DNA of 64,000 nt from Bacteroidaceae bacterium (GCA_017962495.1 JAGCVH010000003.1:1-64000); one strand, 5' to 3'; positions 34,571 through 44,303 are shown, counted from the stretch's first letter. Made by a program: numbers and translations. Notes: generated from the sequence alone by a model not told the origin.

Positions 34571-37500
34571 TATTTAACCAGAATCTTAACTCCGTTGATT
34601 ACATAGACACCTGCGGGAACGTTTACGGTCTTTACTTCACCGGCCTTCATATCGAAGTTGTAGCGAGCAATGCCGTTAACGCCATTGATGCGAACATTGT
34701 TGTCAACCTTGGAAGCAATAGTAAGTGTACCATGTCCAGCCTTCACGCCGAGGTCGGCAGCTTGCTTGAGTTCACGAATTGCATCGGGTTCATCGCCCAG
34801 GCCTTCGCCAAGGATGATGTCAAGCGTAGAGAACTTGGCTGTTTTGGCGGTAGGTGAAGTGGTATAGAACGAGCGGAAGGGCAGTATCTTTACGGTCCCA
34901 TTTGCGGATGAACCCAACGTGCTTGAGTTCAGGAAACGACCCTGAGCAAAATAGAACACGGCATCGGTCTGTGGAATCGTAATACCTGCTATGGTTCCGT
35001 AGTTCGTGAACGTGAACGTACCAGCGCTTTCGGCATCGGGACCACCCTCTCCAGCCTTAACAGTACCTGTGGATGATTCACCCACGTACAGGTATTTATA
35101 GTCACCTATGGTCTGGGATGCAGGTGTTGCTTTTACTCTAGATCCTCTTTGAATAATTTCAAATGAGCCAGCCGTCAAAGTGTCTGGATTTTCCACTACC
35201 TCAATGAGGAATGGCTTGTATGCTGGAATGTTTTCCGTCGCATCGGCATAGGCCTGTGGGAAGTAAGCCCAAGGCTTTCCGTCGGCAGCGGTGGTAATGC
35301 TACTGTTATTTTGCATCTGACGAATCTTTAGGGTGGAACCACCATACGTGTTGTTATGTTGACCATCCTCCAAAAGCATCTCAAAGGGCAATATTGCCGT
35401 TGCTGTATTCACAGTACTATATGACGACTTCGACTTCTCGCGGATATACTTCGTAGATTTTGCCGCATCCACCTGTATGTCGTAAGGAGCGTAGAAGGCG
35501 TACTTGTCAGTCAGCACAATGTCGTTGGCGCCGTGGAAGCTGGGTGTCTTACTGTAATCTTCTTCTGTATTGAAGGCAAAGTTGTCATTACTTGACCTTG
35601 ATCCGTAAGGCAGATAAATTAAAGCATTCTTGTCAAGTATTGCCTTCAGTTCACTCGTTGAGTGAGGAGTGTAAGTGGTAGTTCCTCCAGAGGTGGTCGC
35701 TGTCTGATTCTCCACGATACTCATCAGTTTACTGCCGTCGATATACAGAATCTGGTCGGTATTCTCCGGACCACCTTCAACGGTATTATTGCCTGTCCTC
35801 TCACCAATCTTATCCAAGATCTGGGACACGGTTAGGTAACCACTATGAGAACCATGATCATCTACCGTCTCCGTAGTTGTGAGCTTTAATCCCCACTTGG
35901 AATCAGTCTTGCCACCGCCGTCGAAGGTCGTATCATACAACTTAGTCCATTCCAATACTGGCACATAGGTCTTCTGTCCCATGTCTATGGTCATCTTATA
36001 GAATGCATAATAGACATGCTGAGTAGCCGTCGTCGGAGCTATGTTGTAACGCGGCTCATCGCAGGTGAACAGATAAGCAGTCTTTTGAGTTCCATTGGCC
36101 ATTTCAGTTGCGTTGAAGGTTAGTTCTTCAAATGTTCCTGATGGGGTCTGCGCTGCGTAAAGAGTTGTGCTGAATGGATATTCCTCAAAATAGCCACCAG
36201 TAGTAGACACGGTTGAAGCATTGTTGAACTTATAACTCGTGTTTCCTTTCAGGGCTGTGAGGATTTTAGTTGTGTAACTAGCTTCATTATTACGGTTATA
36301 CACATTGTCATTCGTCTGGGCGTAAGGTGACTCTACAAAGAAGTAGCGAGCATGGTTCGTTGACGAAGTATTGCCGTAGTAAGTCGAGTCACCATAATGG
36401 CTGTAGAGGTTATCGAAGGTGAACTTGGCAGGGGCAGGGAAACCCTCGGGTACATAGAAAGTGAATTTGCCACCCTTTACAGCGAAATCCTGAGCAGTGA
36501 GCGGTTGTGTCAGTTTGCCGCCAGTTCCGCCACTTTCCTGACATATGACATCGAGACGGTCGATATACGGATCAAGTGCCTGCATGGTTATCTCTCCATT
36601 GATAAGTCCTGTGCCAATGATACCAATCTTTATGGCATCATTGTTATAGCCAGTAACGGTTACAGAGCCACCCTCTTCACTAACATTAATTGTTTTTGCT
36701 ACAGTTTCGCCGTCAGGACCATAGATTTTGAAGACATAGTCTCCATGAGTACCTATTGTAGCGGCTGACAGCTCGACATAGGTAGAGCGATGAGCTTCAT
36801 CCGCAGCAATCACAAAATATCGAGTGACATTATCGTTTGTTTCCCCATTACCATCAACATATGTTCCGTTGACTGTTTCTTGCCAACCAATATACTGATT
36901 AGTATTGCTCTTTAAGCGTATCTGGTTGTTGACTACCTCAAAGGTGCCATTTGCAGCGGTCGGCTGCGTTGTAGTCATGCTGATGTTCAATCCATCAACA
37001 GCAAGGTAGTAAGTAGTATTATTACCAGTATTATATCCATAGATATAACCATCCTGATCAATTCTCCAGACGGTGTGATATGAAGGATTCCAGTTATAAG
37101 TTCCACTATATACGTTCAAACCATATGTACCATCTTGATCAGGTCCATGTCCTGTCGACTCATATTGGATTTTGAATGTTGCCGGCAAATAGACTTCACC
37201 TGAACCAGCTTCATAGTTGAATGTTGCGCTAACAATGCGATAGCCGATAGGATTCTTATGGGCGTTAGCCGTTGCACTGTTCGTTGCCCATATCGGTGAC
37301 TCAATGTAATAGATTGCCTCTCCGTCATCTTTAAATTTGGGGTGCAAACTTGATTCGAGCTTAAAGTAGTCACCAGCAGACGAAATGGAACCAGACTGAT
37401 ATTTTACGATATCACCAGCTGTACCATCAAAGCCGTTATCCGATACAGTTTCTACGGATCCCTTCTCATATAAGGTCATGTATGCATTCATGTCACGTAT

Positions 37501-38451
37501 CGTACCATTGTAGCTGATACGCGTTACTCCATCTGTTCTATTTTCCAACACATCATAGTCAACCTTGCCAGTGGTGAAGGGGATATCTACGGCACTTACT
37601 CCATTAGCAGTTTGCGCCGGGATTAAAGTTGGGGTATTGTATTCTGCCGTGAATTCGAGTTCCATCTTGTCGAGCATAATGAATGCACGACCTGAACTTT
37701 CATTATTACTTAGTTTGAAATATAACACATTGGTCATGTCCGTCGCAGTCTGGCTGGTACGGCCTATGGTGTATTGTGTTGTTGTATTTTGGGCTATATT
37801 ACCACGATAGGTTGTTTTGTTATTATCAGTTGTATTAGTGGTACTTGTATAGGTAAATGTATTATCTGTCTCACCGAAAGATATAGCCGCAGTTGTCTCG
37901 TTAAGGTCAGAATATGTCTCGTTACCATTGTCTTGTGTCCAGTAAATTCTTTTATATGAATTCCAACCGTTACTACTTTGATACCTAATACCGTCTGAAG
38001 TTGGATAGTTGATTCTATGGAAAGTTATTGTATAACCCGTAAAACGATATCCCTTAGGAAGAACTACGGTTACATAGGTATCCATACCATTACCCTTGCC
38101 AATCTGGAGATACCTTGCAGCACCAGTAGTATTTGAAGGAGTGGCAAAGAGATTATTTGCAGGATTCTGCAACTGGCCATTACTTGTCAGCCCATTACTG
38201 GAATTAGTAAGGTTGTTGTCACTATCACCCACAGTCATGGTCAGTGATAATTGCTCATGCTTCCAAGTGGCAAACCCTCTCCATCTAAAGAATGTATCGC
38301 CATTTTGTTGGGTGGTGTTTTTTTTGGCCGGCAACATACTACCGTTGCCCGGATGCACGGTCACGTTCTGTGCCTGCAAGGATAGCGGCACGAGCAGGAC
38401 GCACAATAGGAGCATCACTGCCATTCGAATTCTTTGTGTATTCATTTTCAT
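34570..38451 (-). CDS. Large secreted protein, cassette 2 copy
   Basis: 1293 residues, the longest of the three paralogs. Signal peptide MKMNTQRIRMAVMLLLCVLL... ending PLSLQAQ; mature start NVTVHPGNGSMLPA. It shares with copy 3 the N-terminal domain (FATWKHEQLSLTMTVGDSDN, LPKGYRFTGYTITFHRI), an inserted region (FKIQYESTGHGPDQDGTYGL, then WRIDQDGYIYG and YIGWQE) that looks faintly like a beta-trefoil, and the tail DNNVRINGVNGIARYNFDMK followed by PAGVYVINGVKI. Rich in Thr, Asn, Ser and Tyr. No catalytic motif was recognised. The 190-nt leader is unusually long. Confidence 0.8.
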   Translation of the reverse strand: MKMNTQRIRMAVMLLLCVLLVPLSLQAQNVTVHPGNGSMLPAKKNTTQQNGDTFFRWRGFATWKHEQLSLTMTVGDSDNNLTNSSNGLTSNGQLQNPANNLFATPSNTTGAARYLQIGKGNGMDTYVTVVLPKGYRFTGYTITFHRINYPTSDGIRYQSSNGWNSYKRIYWTQDNGNETYSDLNETTAAISFGETDNTFTYTSTTNTTDNNKTTYRGNIAQNTTTQYTIGRTSQTATDMTNVLYFKLSNNESSGRAFIMLDKMELEFTAEYNTPTLIPAQTANGVSAVDIPFTTGKVDYDVLENRTDGVTRISYNGTIRDMNAYMTLYEKGSVETVSDNGFDGTAGDIVKYQSGSISSAGDYFKLESSLHPKFKDDGEAIYYIESPIWATNSATANAHKNPIGYRIVSATFNYEAGSGEVYLPATFKIQYESTGHGPDQDGTYGLNVYSGTYNWNPSYHTVWRIDQDGYIYGYNTGNNTTYYLAVDGLNISMTTTQPTAANGTFEVVNNQIRLKSNTNQYIGWQETVNGTYVDGNGETNDNVTRYFVIAADEAHRSTYVELSAATIGTHGDYVFKIYGPDGETVAKTINVSEEGGSVTVTGYNNDAIKIGIIGTGLINGEITMQALDPYIDRLDVICQESGGTGGKLTQPLTAQDFAVKGGKFTFYVPEGFPAPAKFTFDNLYSHYGDSTYYGNTSSTNHARYFFVESPYAQTNDNVYNRNNEASYTTKILTALKGNTSYKFNNASTVSTTGGYFEEYPFSTTLYAAQTPSGTFEELTFNATEMANGTQKTAYLFTCDEPRYNIAPTTATQHVYYAFYKMTIDMGQKTYVPVLEWTKLYDTTFDGGGKTDSKWGLKLTTTETVDDHGSHSGYLTVSQILDKIGERTGNNTVEGGPENTDQILYIDGSKLMSIVENQTATTSGGTTTYTPHSTSELKAILDKNALIYLPYGSRSSNDNFAFNTEEDYSKTPSFHGANDIVLTDKYAFYAPYDIQVDAAKSTKYIREKSKSSYSTVNTATAILPFEMLLEDGQHNNTYGGSTLKIRQMQNNSSITTAADGKPWAYFPQAYADATENIPAYKPFLIEVVENPDTLTAGSFEIIQRGSRVKATPASQTIGDYKYLYVGESSTGTVKAGEGGPDAESAGTFTFTNYGTIAGITIPQTDAVFYFAQGRFLNSSTLGSSANGTVKILPFRSFYTTSPTAKTAKFSTLDIILGEGLGDEPDAIRELKQAADLGVKAGHGTLTIASKVDNNVRINGVNGIARYNFDMKAGEVKTVNVPAGVYVINGVKILVK

Positions 38452-38645
38452 AACTAAAAGTGTTTATAATTATTTATCAATTTATTGTTTTACAGCCGTT
38501 TAGTTAGTTTGTTTTAACATACCCTTCATCGCTTTCGGTCTTTACCCCTCTCATGTGAGCGTGTACGCATATTATAATAATGTATTCGGGCGTTATTTGA
38601 TGTTCGTTTTTGTTATCGTATATCAGACGTCCTCATAATTCGGTG

Positions 38646-38676
38646 CAAAAATACAAAATTTTCCTGAACTGACAAA
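38646..38676 (-). promoter_or_regulatory. Promoter of cassette 2
   Basis: Minus strand: TTTG (38673-38676), 19 bp, TATTTTTG (38646-38653). A perfect match. The gap from 38452 to 39073 otherwise holds a 190-nt leader, an AT-rich stretch, a two-unit palindrome pair and a terminator; I see no gene in it. Confidence 0.8.
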
Positions 38677-38802
38677 GTTTACCACCATATTTTAGTATAA
38701 AAATGTATAAAATACCCCTCAGCTATATCTAAATAGTTATAAATTATAAGTTTAACAGATTACCAATTCAAATAACAGTAGATACTATATCTTATACAAA
38801 AG

Positions 38803-38835
38803 AAGCCTTAAGTCTTAAAGGCAAGGACCTAAGGC
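38803..38835 (-). repeat. Two-unit palindrome pair, possible terminator
   Basis: AAGCCTTAAGTCTT and GGACCTAAGGCTT, about 22 bp apart, resemble units of the arrays at 8070 and 15475. On the minus strand they can pair with each other as a 12-bp stem (one G:T pair), with a T-rich tail (TCTTTT). Confidence 0.6.
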
Positions 38836-39010
38836 TTTTCTTGATAGTGTTTAAGGGTTAAGCCGTCGTAATGTAATAAGTGAGAGTGAACCGCTAGTCT
38901 CACTTCTACTCTCAATGCCAGGAAGCCCAATAAATGCTTGCATTAATGTCTGTGTGTGTGAGTTTAGAGTTAAATATATTGAAAAATGTTTATAGTATGT
39001 AATAAAACAC

Positions 39011-39038
39011 GTGGGGCCGCCCTTTCGGACAGCCCCAC
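39011..39038 (-). terminator. Terminator of cassette 3
   Basis: 12-bp stem with G:T pairs closing a GAAA loop on the minus strand (GTGGGGCTGTCC, GAAA, GGGCGGCCCCAC), then GTGTTTTATT. Unlike those of cassettes 1 and 2 in sequence. Confidence 0.88.
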
Positions 39039-39073
39039 ATCGCTTCAATTATTGTTTTATCCGGTTTTCGGAA

Positions 39074-39259
39074 TTACCATTCCTTATCCCAGAGGTTTGA
39101 CTTCTGTGCTCCTTCAGAAGTAACTTCTTCATTCCAGAGATCGTCATCCTTGAATTCCTTAGCGTCGGCATAGTCATAGATGTCTGATTCTGCCATGATG
39201 CTAACTTCCATACCCATCTCGACAACTTTCATGCAGGGTTCTATATATATCATTTTCAT
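39074..39259 (-). CDS. Small acidic peptide, cassette 3
   Basis: 61 residues: MKMIYIEPCMKVVEMGMEVS, then IMAESDIYDYADAKEFKDDD and the same ending WDKEW. The only differences from copy 1 are in the first 20 residues. I chose the ATG at 39259, 8 bases after GGAGG (39268-39272); the in-frame TTG at 39274 overlaps that site. It follows the large protein gene by 45 bp holding a 14-bp tandem repeat. Confidence 0.8.
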   Translation of the reverse strand: MKMIYIEPCMKVVEMGMEVSIMAESDIYDYADAKEFKDDDLWNEEVTSEGAQKSNLWDKEW

Positions 39260-39278
39260 AATCATATCCTCCAAAATT

Positions 39279-39306
39279 AAACGTTAAACATTAAACGTTA
39301 AACATT
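39279..39306. repeat. 14-bp tandem repeat between large protein and peptide genes
   Basis: AAACGTTAAACATT occurs twice, at 39279-39292 and 39293-39306; the large protein's stop codon overlaps the last bases. Confidence 0.85.
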
Positions 39307-42300
39307 ACTTAACAAGAATCTTAACTCCGTTAACTATATAGACACCTGCAGGTACATTTACGGTCTTGACATCGCCAGCCTTCATGTTGAAGTTGTAGCG
39401 AGAGATACCGTTAACGCCACTGACGCGAACATTGTTGTCAGCCTTGGAAGCGATGGTGAGTGTACCATGATCTGCCTGAACAGCCAGGTCGGCTTCCTTA
39501 ACGCGGAGGTCGCGAATTGCATCGGGCTCATCGCCCATACCTTCGCCAAGGATGATGTCAAGCGTAGAGAACTTAGCAGTATTGGCGGTAGGTGAAGTGG
39601 TATAGAACGAACGGAAGGGCAGTATCTTCACGGTCTGGATGCTTGAAGCCAGCGTGCTGGAGTTCAGGAAGCGACCCTGAGCGAAATAGAACACTGCATC
39701 TGCCTTCGGAATCTCAATACCTGCTATGGTTCCGTAGTTAGTGAAGGTGAACGTACCGGCAGTTTCGGCATCAGGACCACCCTCTCCAGCCTTAACGGTG
39801 CCAGTGGCGCTTTCGCCTACGTAAAGGTACTTGTAATCTCCAACGGTCTGTGATTCAGGAGTCTTATAAACAGTAGAGCCTTTCTGAAGAATCTCGAATG
39901 ACCCTGCTTGTAAAGTATCGGCATTCTGTACCACCTCGACAAGGAAGGGCTTATAAGCATCAGTAGTAGCAGTTACGTCGGCATATGTCTGTGGGAAGTA
40001 AGCCCAAGGTTTTCCGTCAGCAGCAGTGGTTATGCTGCTGTTATTCTGCATCTGATGGAGCTTCAGGGTAGAGCCTCCATACGTATTATTATGCTGGCCA
40101 TTCTCTACAAGAATTTGGAAGGGCAATATTACTGTTGCGGTATTCACCGTGCTATAAGAAGACTTTGACTTCTCACGGATGTACTTAGCATAGTTTGCAC
40201 CATCTACCTGAATGTCATACTTTGTGAAGAACGGATGCTTATCGGTCACTACGATATTGCTGGCAGCGCGGAAGTTCGGGGTCTGACCGTATTGGGCAAT
40301 CGTATTGTAAGCAAAGTTATCATTATTAGGCTTTGAGCCGTATGGCAGATAAATCAGGGCATTTTTGGCAAGACCATCCTTCAGTTCACTCACCGTGTGA
40401 GTAGTAGTTCCTCCGGAAGTTGTTGTCTGATTCTCTACGATACTCATCAGGTTGCTACCGTCGATATACAGAATCTGGTCCTTGCTTGAAGGAGCATTGG
40501 TACCTGTCATAGCATTTGTAAGTTGATCCTTGATCTGGCTCACTGTCACGTATCCGCTATGTGTACCCTGATCATCCGTCACAGACTCGGTCGTGATCTT
40601 CAATCCCCACATGGCATCCTCTTTGTTTACATCGTAGAAGGTCTTATCATACACCTTCTCCCATGCAAATACGGGTTGGTATGTCTTCTTTTTCATATCT
40701 ATTGTCATCTCATAGAATGCGTAATAGACATGCTGGGTAGCCGTTGTCGGAGCAATGTTGTAGCGCGTCTCATCGCAGGTGAACAGATAAGCTGTTTTTG
40801 AAGTTCCATTGGTCATCTCAGCCTGACTGAACACAAAGTCATTGAATGATCCATTTACTTTCGATGCATAAAGAGCTTTGGAGAATGGATATTCCTCATA
40901 TTGACTACCCGTAGTTGCCGTTGCCGTTGCCGCATTGTTAAACGTAAATTTCTTGTCACCAGGCTTCAAACAGGCAACCTTAGTGGTGTAAGGCGCACTC
41001 TCACTGCGATTATAAACATTAGCATTTGAATCGCCGTAAGTAGATCCCATAAAGAAATAACGGGCGTGATTCTTTGACGAAGTATTGCCGTAGTAGGTCT
41101 CATCACCATACTGGCTGAAGAGGTTCTCGAAGGTGAACTTGACAGGGAATTCGAAATTCTCCGGCACATAGAAAGTAAATTTACCACCGCGTACGGCGAA
41201 GTCTGTAGCATTGAACTGCTGTGTCAGCTTACCACCGTTTGCGTTGCCATCCTCCTGACATACGATATCGAGACGGTCGATATACGGGTCAAGGGCCTGC
41301 AGGATAATATGACCCTTAATAATACCTGTACCGATCACACCAATTTTCACGGCATCGTTATTCAGACCATCGATAGAAAGAGTTCCGCTGTTGCCATTTA
41401 CTGTAACAGTTTTTTCCACCCGAGTACCGGTTTTGTCATAGATATTGAAAGTATATTGACCGATATTCTCTGAGAATGCATGTGACAGCTCAGTGTAGGT
41501 AGCTCGCTGATTGCCAGTAGTTATTGTAACTGATCGGGTAATATTAGTTCGTCCGCTCTCATTCCAACCAATATAATAGTTGGTATTATTCTTCATGCGA
41601 ATCTGGTTATTATTGGTGATTATGAAGGGAGTAGCTTGTGACTTATTAGTAGTAGTGGTTATACCAGAAGGAGTGGGGTTGAGCAAGCCAGTAGTAGTTA
41701 CTCTAAGATAAGTATTTCCAACATAAATATATCCATCATCGTCAATTCTCCACTCTGTCTGGTAGTTCCAGTTATATGCCAAACTATTATTGTAGAAGTT
41801 CAGACCATATGTACCATCTTGATCTGCTCCATGTCCTGTTGATTCGTATTGAATTTTGAATACTGCCGGGAATTTAAGATTACCACCAGTATAGTCGAAA
41901 TCAGCGCCGATGATACGGTAACCGATAGGATTCTTATTAGCGTTTGCGGAAGCACTATTCACTGCCCATATGGGAGACTCAATGTAATAGATAGCTTCGT
42001 TTGTCGTCGTAAGATTGCCGTGTTTGCTTGCATCAAGTTTAAAGTAGTCACCTGCCTGAGAAATAGATCCTGACTGATATTTTACTATATTACCAGCAGT
42101 ACCGTCAAAGCCGTTGTCAGTTACAGCTTCAACAGATCCATCCTCATATAAGGTAAGATTGGCATTCATATCATGAATAGTACCGTTGTAGCTGATACGT
42201 CCCCCAGAAGTTACTTCTTGGCCACTTATATTGTATCTTTTAAGTTCACCATAGTCCATCTTACTGGTCGTGAATGGGATATCTACAGCACTTCGCTCTG

Positions 42301-43030
42301 TCACATTCGGAGCCGGGATCAAAGGTGTGTAATTATTCTCTGCCGTGAAATAGAACTCGACACGGTCGAGTTGAATGAATGCACGGCCACTTTGAGCACC
42401 ATTACTTAACATGAAATACAGCACATTGGCCATGTCCGTATTCGTTTGGCTGGTACGGCCTATGGTATATTGTGTCGTATTGTTTTGGCCTATACCACCA
42501 CCATAGGTCGTAATGTTTTGAGTGGTAGTATTAGTGGTAGTCCTGTAGGTAAATGCGTCATTGGTTTCGCCGAAAGAAATATTCCCGTTGTAATTATTTA
42601 CAGATCCAGATGCGCCGTTCGGACTACTTATCCTATGGAAGGTGATGGTGTAACCTGTGAAACGATATCCTTTCGGAAGGGAAACTGTTAAATAGGTATT
42701 TAAACTATTACCTTTACCAATCTGGAGACATGTACCATCAGCACTTGCAAAAATATCATTTGCAGGTCTTGCCAAATTTCCATCGGCATCAGTTCCAGAG
42801 TTGTTATCACTGTCACCAGTAGTCAAGGTCAGTCCCAGTTGCTCATGCTTCCAGGTAGCAAAACCATCCCAGCCAAAGAAAGTATCTTCTTCACCTGACT
42901 TCAAGGCAGGTAACATATTACCATTGCCTGGATGCACGGTCACATTCTGCGCCTGCAAGGAAAGCGGCGCGAGCAGGACGCACAATAGGAGCATCACTGC
43001 CATTCGAATTTTTTGTGTATTCATTTTCAT
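39305..43030 (-). CDS. Large secreted protein, cassette 3 copy
   Basis: 1241 residues, closest to copy 2. Signal peptide as in copy 2; mature start NVTVHPGNGNMLPA. Shared blocks: DTFFGWDGFATWKHEQLGL, LPKGYRFTGYTITFHRISSP, FKIQYESTGHGADQDGTYGL, WRIDDDGYIYVGNTYLRV, ALDPYIDRLDIVCQE, ETYYGNTSSKNHARYFFMGS and CDETRYNIAPTTATQHVYYA. The tail ends DVKTVNVPAGVYIVNGVKI. No promoter is visible in the 124 bp upstream, so it may be read together with the HTH gene at 43155. Function unknown; surface location inferred from signal peptide and composition. Confidence 0.8.
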   Translation of the reverse strand: MKMNTQKIRMAVMLLLCVLLAPLSLQAQNVTVHPGNGNMLPALKSGEEDTFFGWDGFATWKHEQLGLTLTTGDSDNNSGTDADGNLARPANDIFASADGTCLQIGKGNSLNTYLTVSLPKGYRFTGYTITFHRISSPNGASGSVNNYNGNISFGETNDAFTYRTTTNTTTQNITTYGGGIGQNNTTQYTIGRTSQTNTDMANVLYFMLSNGAQSGRAFIQLDRVEFYFTAENNYTPLIPAPNVTERSAVDIPFTTSKMDYGELKRYNISGQEVTSGGRISYNGTIHDMNANLTLYEDGSVEAVTDNGFDGTAGNIVKYQSGSISQAGDYFKLDASKHGNLTTTNEAIYYIESPIWAVNSASANANKNPIGYRIIGADFDYTGGNLKFPAVFKIQYESTGHGADQDGTYGLNFYNNSLAYNWNYQTEWRIDDDGYIYVGNTYLRVTTTGLLNPTPSGITTTTNKSQATPFIITNNNQIRMKNNTNYYIGWNESGRTNITRSVTITTGNQRATYTELSHAFSENIGQYTFNIYDKTGTRVEKTVTVNGNSGTLSIDGLNNDAVKIGVIGTGIIKGHIILQALDPYIDRLDIVCQEDGNANGGKLTQQFNATDFAVRGGKFTFYVPENFEFPVKFTFENLFSQYGDETYYGNTSSKNHARYFFMGSTYGDSNANVYNRSESAPYTTKVACLKPGDKKFTFNNAATATATTGSQYEEYPFSKALYASKVNGSFNDFVFSQAEMTNGTSKTAYLFTCDETRYNIAPTTATQHVYYAFYEMTIDMKKKTYQPVFAWEKVYDKTFYDVNKEDAMWGLKITTESVTDDQGTHSGYVTVSQIKDQLTNAMTGTNAPSSKDQILYIDGSNLMSIVENQTTTSGGTTTHTVSELKDGLAKNALIYLPYGSKPNNDNFAYNTIAQYGQTPNFRAASNIVVTDKHPFFTKYDIQVDGANYAKYIREKSKSSYSTVNTATVILPFQILVENGQHNNTYGGSTLKLHQMQNNSSITTAADGKPWAYFPQTYADVTATTDAYKPFLVEVVQNADTLQAGSFEILQKGSTVYKTPESQTVGDYKYLYVGESATGTVKAGEGGPDAETAGTFTFTNYGTIAGIEIPKADAVFYFAQGRFLNSSTLASSIQTVKILPFRSFYTTSPTANTAKFSTLDIILGEGMGDEPDAIRDLRVKEADLAVQADHGTLTIASKADNNVRVSGVNGISRYNFNMKAGDVKTVNVPAGVYIVNGVKILVK

Positions 43031-43154
43031 AACTTAAGAAATTATTGATTATTTGTTAATTGTCGTATAAACGCAGTTAGTCATTGCCACCATAAGTGTC
43101 ATGAGTGTAATCGCTTTATAGTATTAGTCGTTTTTAGTTAGTGTATATTTGTTA

Positions 43155-43472
43155 TTATTTCTCATTAGTTCTCTCTTCTCGAAGCCAGTTCCTTAGCGTG
43201 TAATAGCAAATGTTGTAGTCGGCAGCCAACTGACGCATGGATATTCCGCCTTGTTGATAGGAGGAAAGTACTTCCTGCTTGAACTCTTCCGGAAAGTTTA
43301 TCCGATGGAGGCGCTTCAAACCATGTATGCCATAGTTGTGAAAACGTAGTTCCCACATGGATATGTCCCGGCGATCTATCTTCATCATGCGAGCAAGACT
43401 GGCTTTGCTCGCTCCACTGAACAGCAGAGTGAGCACGTTTATCTTCTCATCAAAGGTGAACTTTCGTCTCAT
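43155..43472 (-). CDS. Orphan transposase-like helix-turn-helix protein (IS3/IS150 OrfA-like)
   Basis: 105 residues with two HTH segments: FTFDEKINVLTLLFSGASKASLARMMKIDRRDISMWELRF and FPEEFKQEVLSSYQQGGISMRQLAADYNICYYTLRNWLRE. This is the arrangement of the DNA-binding OrfA of IS3/IS150-type elements. No OrfB/integrase (DDE) frame follows, and no terminal inverted repeats or target duplications were found around it. It is therefore either a solo remnant or a domesticated DNA-binding protein. It lies 124 bp ahead of the cassette 3 large gene, same strand, no terminator between, so it could be cotranscribed with it. Confidence 0.7.
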   Translation of the reverse strand: MRRKFTFDEKINVLTLLFSGASKASLARMMKIDRRDISMWELRFHNYGIHGLKRLHRINFPEEFKQEVLSSYQQGGISMRQLAADYNICYYTLRNWLREERTNEK

Positions 43473-43538
43473 CTGCGCATGCTTATTTGCCTATTATACA
43501 GGACTAACTTTGTTTCAAAATCATTATGCAAAACAAAA

Positions 43539-43622
43539 AAGCGTAATCTGTTGTTTTACATCTCCTAACTGTGGTCCTGAGAAAACCAGACAAATAGATG
43601 TAAGTGACAGCAGACTACGCTT
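43539..43622. other. Large imperfect inverted repeat
   Basis: Arms 43539-43563 and 43596-43622 (AAGCGTAATCTG and its complement in CAGACTACGCTT; TTACATCT with AGATGTAA) form a stem of about 22 pairs around a 32-base loop. Further inverted matches (CCTGAGAAA at 43576 with TTTCTCAGG at 43670; GACAAATA with TATTTGTC) let the loop pair with 43640-43680 instead. It lies in the presumed leader of the HTH gene. It could be a structured leader or a small non-autonomous element. Confidence 0.6.
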
Positions 43623-43764
43623 AACACACGCATAGCCATCATATTCATCTTGTATTTGTCTTATTGAAATTTCTCAGGTTTCAGTTAGACAAGATGAGCA
43701 CGATGCTTCTTTAATTTATGCATTGTCCCGACCGCTGTCAGGACGTGATATACTTATCTGAGTG

Positions 43765-43772
43765 CAAAGTTA
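43765..43772 (-). promoter_or_regulatory. -7 box upstream of the HTH gene
   Basis: Reads TAACTTTG on the minus strand; the -33 box is poor. If used, the leader would be about 285 nt and contain the inverted repeat at 43539-43622. The gap from 43473 to 44303 is AT-rich and shows no gene; at 43725-43744 it holds a hairpin (GTCCCGAC, CGCT, GTCAGGAC). Confidence 0.4.
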
Positions 43773-44118
43773 CAAAATATTTTGTAAAGTAAATAACATA
43801 TAAATATGTTTTTTTTCGAAGAGTCAACAGCAAAGTCTTATACCCCTCATTGCAATGTTAATATTTTAGGGCAAAGGTGTTGAAAATCAATGCAAATGTT
43901 AAAGTTTTCCTATGTTCTAAGAAATAAAGGAAAATGCCTAGTTCAAGTTAATTTATTTCGTAAATAGAAATAGGCACTTTAATGTAAAGCACAAGAATTT
44001 CATTTGTTCGACAAGCGTAAATCTAATTAACAGTTTAATGCTTTTATAATCAATTATAGATTCCAATTCTTATACGATTATTTCATTTGCTCCTACATCG
44101 ATTAGACAAAGGACTTTT

Positions 44119-44260
44119 TCCAGTAAGTTAAGGGTGTATTATGCAATAACGCAAAGAAGTTTAGCAATAAGACAAATGTGGTTGTGCGTTAAGATTAGTT
44201 TATTTAGCAATATGACAGGAAGCCTTTGACAATAACACTAAATCATTTGAAAATAAGTTG
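44119..44260. repeat. Degenerate array with about 21.5-bp period
   Basis: Units beginning GCAATAA or a variant (GCAATAAC, GCAATAAG, GCGTTAAG, GCAATATG, ACAATAAC, AAAATAAG) start near 44143, 44164, 44186, 44207, 44229 and 44250. The spacing equals that of the palindrome arrays, but the units are not palindromic. It lies beyond the 3' end of tilS. Confidence 0.5.
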
Positions 44261-44303
44261 AATGATATAGAGGTTTTGCCTAATGTTTGATTGGTCAATA
44301 TAT

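Noticed and set aside
34570..38451. Large cassette proteins as glycoside hydrolases or proteases
   Set aside because: No catalytic motif was recognised; only a weak beta-trefoil-like segment suggests binding.
38851..39048. 65-residue minus-strand frame beginning in the cassette 3 terminator
   Set aside because: Its first residues are encoded by the terminator hairpin, it has no start signal, and its composition is not protein-like.
43155..43472. Complete insertion sequence
   Set aside because: Only an OrfA-like frame is present; no integrase frame, terminal inverted repeats or target duplication could be found.
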